In this document: positions 8,222 through 10,687 of the stretch, piece by piece
Numbering within the stretch: the first letter of the stretch is position 1
Layout of the letters: each line of letters starts with the position of its first letter
Source of the DNA: Flavipsychrobacter stenotrophus
GTDB taxonomy: Bacteria; Bacteroidota; Bacteroidia; Chitinophagales; Chitinophagaceae
Reading direction: 5' to 3'
Assembly: GCA_947379685.1 (NCBI GenBank)
Contig: CANCOG010000134.1
Span: 1-10,687, forward strand
DNA: 10,687 nucleotides
Notes under the pieces: generated by a model
The model's database searches: none
Told to the model about the DNA's origin: nothing
The model's input: only the letters and a program-made list of their open reading frames with translations
Translations under genes and position numbers: made by a program

Positions 8222-8423
8222 TATTCTGAAATTTTGAGAAAAGGTAAACCGAAATCAACAATTTCACAACTTTATGTCTCGAAATTGTAGGTTCAGATTC
8301 CATGGACTCACGTCTTATTAACCGTCGATTATAAGTGTGCATAAAGCTTTACCGACAAAATCACATCTCACCTGTATATTATGATACAAATTTGCCTTAC
8401 CTTGCTTAGCAGAAAATTTATAA
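8222..8423. promoter_or_regulatory. Divergent intergenic region between the TPR lipoprotein and glycosylasparaginase genes
   Basis: No coding capacity is convincing in these 202 bp. An 8-bp inverted repeat, ACAATTTC (8258-8265) and GAAATTGT (8281-8288), brackets TAAAGTTG (minus strand, 8274-8267), which is one base off the -7 consensus for the TPR gene. ATTTCACAAC at 8261-8270 is the reverse complement of the 10-mer found upstream of the LytTR gene. TAAAGCTTTA at 8342-8351 is a perfect 10-bp palindrome. For the rightward gene only a weak TACCTTG (8398-8404) was seen, 20 bp before the ATG. Divergent promoters must lie here, but exact positions are uncertain. Confidence 0.45.
8258..8288. repeat. 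Inverted repeat flanking the putative TPR-gene -7 element
   Basis: ACAATTTC at 8258-8265 and GAAATTGT at 8281-8288 are perfect 8-bp arms with a 15-bp spacer. Further GAAAT copies at 8228 and 8251 and ATTTC at 8261 add to the symmetry. The site lies 37-67 bp before the TPR start codon, where an operator would be expected. Confidence 0.45.
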
Positions 8424-9467
8424 ATGTCAGATAGAAGATCCTTTTTAAAGTTCTCAGTACTTACTTCGGCCCTATTAGCTAGTGGAAAAAACCTCTTTGC
8501 GCACTCACACGGTGAACCCAAAATTACAATCCCCAGCTCAAAAGACTCGCCTATTGTTATTTCGACGTGGGATTTCGGTAAAGCTGCAAATGCTGCTGCA
8601 TGGGAGGTATTAAAAAGAAATGGCAGAGCGCTTGATGCAGTCGAAACTGGCGTAAAAATACCAGAAGCGGACCCAACGAACCAAAGTGTTGGTCTCGGCG
8701 GGCGTCCAGACCGCGATGGCCATGTAACGCTTGACGCATGTATAATGGATGAAAAAGGTAATTGTGGCTCCGTTGCGTGCCTGGAGCATATCGTACATCC
8801 CATCTCTGTTGCTCGTAATGTAATGGAAAACACTAAGCACGTAATGCTTGTAGGTGAAGGCGCGTTGCAATTTGCACTTGCCAATGGGTTTCATAAAGAA
8901 AACCTCCTGACAGCCAAAAGTGAGCAGGAATGGAAAGAATGGCTTAAAGAATCGAAATACGAACCACATAAAAACATTGAGAACGAGCCATATAGAAAGG
9001 GAAAAGACGGTAAAGCTGGTGACAAAAATAATCATGACACCATTGGCATGGTTGCATTGGACGCAAACGGAGATCTCAGTGGCGCCTGTACTACAAGCGG
9101 AATGGCATATAAAATGCGCGGCCGGGTTGGTGACTCCCCTATTATTGGCGCGGGTTTATTTGTCGATAATGAAGTTGGTGCTGCAACCAGCACCGGAGTT
9201 GGCGAAGAGGTGATCCGGATCGTCGGTTCTCACCTCGTAGTTGAATTAATGCGCCAGGGCTTGAACCCCGAACAAGCCTGCAAGAAAGCCGTTGAACGAA
9301 TTGCTGCAAGAAGTACACCTGAAAAACTAAAAGATACCCAGGTGGGCTTCCTGGCATTAAATAAGAAGGGGGAGTTTGGCGGATTTGCATTGCAAACGGG
9401 ATTTTCATTCGCCGTAAAAAACGGTAATGAAGAAAAAGTATACGAAGCAAAGAGTCTATTTAATTAA
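8424..9467 (+). CDS. N4-(beta-N-acetylglucosaminyl)-L-asparaginase (glycosylasparaginase), Tat-exported
   Basis: This Ntn-hydrolase cleaves the GlcNAc-asparagine bond left after proteolysis and deglycosylation of N-glycoproteins. The 347-residue precursor has a twin-arginine leader (SDRRSFLKF, then a hydrophobic run and an Ala-rich end near FAHSHG), so it probably acts in the periplasm. By alignment in my memory with the E. meningoseptica enzyme, the self-cleavage site is Asp205-Thr206 in HDTIGM, with Thr206 as the nucleophile of the beta chain. The oxyanion and substrate residues are Thr224, Arg234, Asp237, Thr257 and Gly258, and Trp49 lies in STWDFG. GGRPDRDG, LDACIMD and SVACLEHI are also typical. 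A polar insertion at about 188-203, rich in Lys, Gly and Asp, precedes the cleavage site; the E. meningoseptica enzyme goes almost directly from NIEN to HDT. Only 3-27 bp separate it from the CutC gene, so they are likely one operon. Confidence 0.96.
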   Translation: MSDRRSFLKFSVLTSALLASGKNLFAHSHGEPKITIPSSKDSPIVISTWDFGKAANAAAWEVLKRNGRALDAVETGVKIPEADPTNQSVGLGGRPDRDGHVTLDACIMDEKGNCGSVACLEHIVHPISVARNVMENTKHVMLVGEGALQFALANGFHKENLLTAKSEQEWKEWLKESKYEPHKNIENEPYRKGKDGKAGDKNNHDTIGMVALDANGDLSGACTTSGMAYKMRGRVGDSPIIGAGLFVDNEVGAATSTGVGEEVIRIVGSHLVVELMRQGLNPEQACKKAVERIAARSTPEKLKDTQVGFLALNKKGEFGGFALQTGFSFAVKNGNEEKVYEAKSLFN

Positions 9468-9494
9468 TCGTTGGTTATCAACCAAATTTGGACC

Positions 9495-10202
9495 TTGACT
9501 AAACAGATACTAGAAGTATGTGCCTATAATATTCAATCTTGCCTGATTGCGGAAGCGGCAGGTGGAAGCCGTATTGAGTTATGCGCCAATCCTACAGAGG
9601 GAGGAGTGACACCTTCAATCGGAACAATTGAGCTTGTGGTTGAAAAGGTGAGTATACCTTCTTACATTATGATTCGCCCGCGGGGTGGAAACTTCGTATA
9701 TGATGCCAATGAACTTGCGGTAATGGAACGTGACATTGTAGCTTGCAAAAAACTCGGATGCCCGGGCATAGTGCTTGGCTTGCTTACAGTTGAGAATAAA
9801 GTCGATATTGAAAATACAAGGCGATTAGTAGAACTTGCCGGTCCCATGAGTGTTACGTTCCATAAAGCCTTTGATAGAGTTTCTGACCCTTTCGAAGCAC
9901 TTGAGTCCGTCATAGCTACAGGTTGTAACCGAATCCTTACATCCGGACTACTCGCGACTGCGCTTGATGGTGCACAAGTACTTAAAAAATTGACGGAACA
10001 GGCTGCTGGCAGAATAATCATTATGCCCGGTGGGGGCGTAAGAAGCTGTAACATAGAGCAACTGGCACAAGTTACTGGCGCTGTTGAATTTCATAGCTCA
10101 TGTATCCTTGACCGAAATTCGCAAATTGCTGATTCAAATGAAATCAGTGCCATTATAGATAATTTGAAATCAACGCTTTTAGCTAGTTCCGTCACTGTAT
10201 AA
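9495..10202 (+). CDS. cutC: CutC-family TIM-barrel protein
   Basis: The product matches the CutC family: ILEVCAYNIQSCLIAEAAGG, RIELCANPTEGGVTPS, IMIRPRGGNFVY, GIVLGLL, VTFHKAFD and IIIMPGGGVR occur in order along a single TIM barrel. There is no ATG before the conserved LEVC strand. I prefer the TTG at 9495, giving 235 residues beginning (M)TKQILEVC, which is where family members normally begin; a TTG at 9471 would add eight residues. No clear Shine-Dalgarno sequence is seen, though GGA sits just before 9495. The start is 27 bp after the asparaginase stop, suggesting coupling. CutC was named for copper homeostasis in E. coli, but that phenotype was later attributed to the MicL small RNA encoded within cutC, so a copper role should not be assumed. 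Pairing with an exported glycosylasparaginase hints at a glycan or amino-sugar context (inference). Confidence 0.93.
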   Translation: MTKQILEVCAYNIQSCLIAEAAGGSRIELCANPTEGGVTPSIGTIELVVEKVSIPSYIMIRPRGGNFVYDANELAVMERDIVACKKLGCPGIVLGLLTVENKVDIENTRRLVELAGPMSVTFHKAFDRVSDPFEALESVIATGCNRILTSGLLATALDGAQVLKKLTEQAAGRIIIMPGGGVRSCNIEQLAQVTGAVEFHSSCILDRNSQIADSNEISAIIDNLKSTLLASSVTV

Positions 10203-10397
10203 ATTTATCTGGTCGTTTACATGAGTCAATATCTACTAAATTGTTTAGTATTTACTAAAGCCCCCAAACAGAACTGGGCAGCAAATCCTGATGGCTGACT
10301 GAAGCAATAATATATACACAGTGCCGGCTTGTATTTTAAAAAGATTTTGTAGTATTGCGATGCTATAATTTAATTTCTGTGTTTCATGTAAGCAGCT
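10203..10397. other. Intergenic region after cutC, with an alternating palindrome and a possible promoter
   Basis: No protein-coding frame is convincing in these 195 bp. The left half holds the TACTAAA/TTTAGTA arms listed separately. In the right half TTTTG (10345-10349) is followed 16 bp later by TAATTTAA (10366-10373), an imperfect -7 element that could drive the gene starting at 10398. No GC-rich stem followed by a T-run was found. Confidence 0.35.
10234..10259. repeat. Three alternating 7-bp arms able to form either of two hairpins
   Basis: TACTAAA (10234-10240), TTTAGTA (10244-10250) and TACTAAA (10253-10259) lie in a row. The middle arm is the exact reverse complement of both outer arms, so it can pair with the left copy (3-base loop) or the right copy (2-base loop). 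The stems are AT-rich and lack a T-tract, so a terminator is unlikely to be strong; a DNA-binding site for a dimeric regulator is equally possible. Confidence 0.55.
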
Positions 10398-10687
10398 ATG
10401 TTATATAAACGATTTATACTACTCCTTGTCTCTGTTTTTGGCCTCACTATCTTTTTTAAAACTGAGTGCTACACCCACTGGATAGACACATTCATATTAA
10501 ACCCCGCTACTCCAATCTCAGACCAGTTCGACAAAACTAATGTTGAAGAAAGGAGAGCATACCGTTTTGGGAATGTATATTCGCTATGCCAGTATATGAA
10601 AAAGACGCTGGACACCACAAAATTCAAAAATGGTGAACCCATCATATTATTGCCACCAAATGACTATTTGAGAGAAAAAGGCATTCC
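10398..10687 (+). CDS. Unrecognised membrane-anchored or exported protein (3' truncated by window end)
   Basis: An open frame starts at the ATG at 10398 and continues through the last base, giving at least 96 residues. An in-frame TAA at 10389-10391 lies two codons upstream, so this ATG is the earliest possible start. The product begins MLYKRFILLLVSVFG, a basic-then-hydrophobic leader that fits a signal anchor or signal peptide. The remainder shows a Tyr/Arg-rich stretch (RRAYRFGNVYSLCQYMKK, about 52-69) and IILLPPNDYLREKG near the visible end. No family is recognised. Its length, partners and function are outside the window. Confidence 0.65.
   Translation, partial: MLYKRFILLLVSVFGLTIFFKTECYTHWIDTFILNPATPISDQFDKTNVEERRAYRFGNVYSLCQYMKKTLDTTKFKNGEPIILLPPNDYLREKGI

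Noticed and set aside
8342..8351. TAAAGCTTTA palindrome as an operator
   Set aside because: It is perfect but only 10 bp in an AT-rich spacer, expected by chance at such length, and is not placed at a recognisable promoter.
8318..8884. Minus-strand open frame of 188 residues antisense to the glycosylasparaginase
   Set aside because: The plus-strand frame encodes an unmistakable enzyme with all active-site residues; the antisense product has no motif.
9662..10054. Minus-strand open frame of 130 residues
   Set aside because: Antisense to the CutC TIM barrel; Ser/Thr/Pro-rich shadow without family features.
1..10687. CRISPR array, tRNA, rRNA, insertion sequence or phage genes
   Set aside because: No regularly spaced repeats, cloverleaf or rRNA-like segments, transposase or integrase motifs, or terminal inverted repeats were seen on either strand.

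Overview
The window looks like chromosomal DNA of a Bacteroidota bacterium, most likely Chitinophagaceae-like (Chitinophaga/Niastella type). The evidence is moderate GC with AT-rich spacers, weak or absent Shine-Dalgarno sequences, an exact TAnnTTTG -7 element, a sensor kinase with regulator-propeller and Y_Y_Y domains paired with a LytTR regulator, and a glycosylasparaginase closely resembling the Elizabethkingia (Flavobacterium) meningoseptica enzyme. The genus is inference; no marker gene or RNA gene is present.

Left part (1-3514, + strand): three genes. The first is the 3' part of a sterol desaturase/fatty acid hydroxylase-type di-iron membrane enzyme. The second is a 625-residue ketosynthase of StlD/DarB type, in which a KAS III domain (Cys126, His297, Asn332) is followed by a helical heme-oxygenase-like, non-heme-iron-type domain. 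The third is a 299-residue protein of unknown function with its own probable promoter. This looks like the edge of a dialkylresorcinol/flexirubin-type lipid or pigment cluster. That reading rests on the ketosynthase; the partner genes and the missing left side are not visible.

Centre (3534-8221, - strand): read in its own direction, this is a seven-repeat TPR lipoprotein, then a LytTR response regulator, then a large periplasmic-propeller sensor kinase of the LytS type. The kinase start overlaps the regulator stop by 8 bp, so these two form one signalling unit. The TPR gene lies 118 bp upstream of the regulator. The spacers upstream of the TPR gene and of the regulator share an exact 10-mer (GTTGTGAAAT), and inverted repeats suggest regulation.

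Right part (8424-10202, + strand): a Tat-type exported N4-(beta-N-acetylglucosaminyl)-L-asparaginase with all catalytic residues of the Ntn-hydrolase, followed almost immediately by a CutC-family protein that seems to start at TTG. The pair suggests glycoprotein-glycan breakdown with an accompanying CutC of uncertain role. A 195-bp spacer with three alternating TACTAAA/TTTAGTA arms separates it from the 5' end of an unrecognised membrane-anchored or exported protein running off the window.

I see no tRNA, rRNA, CRISPR array, insertion sequence or integrase. The most notable items are the ketosynthase/iron-oxygenase fusion in its lipid-modifying context, the shared box in the signalling region, and the alternating hairpin arms after cutC.
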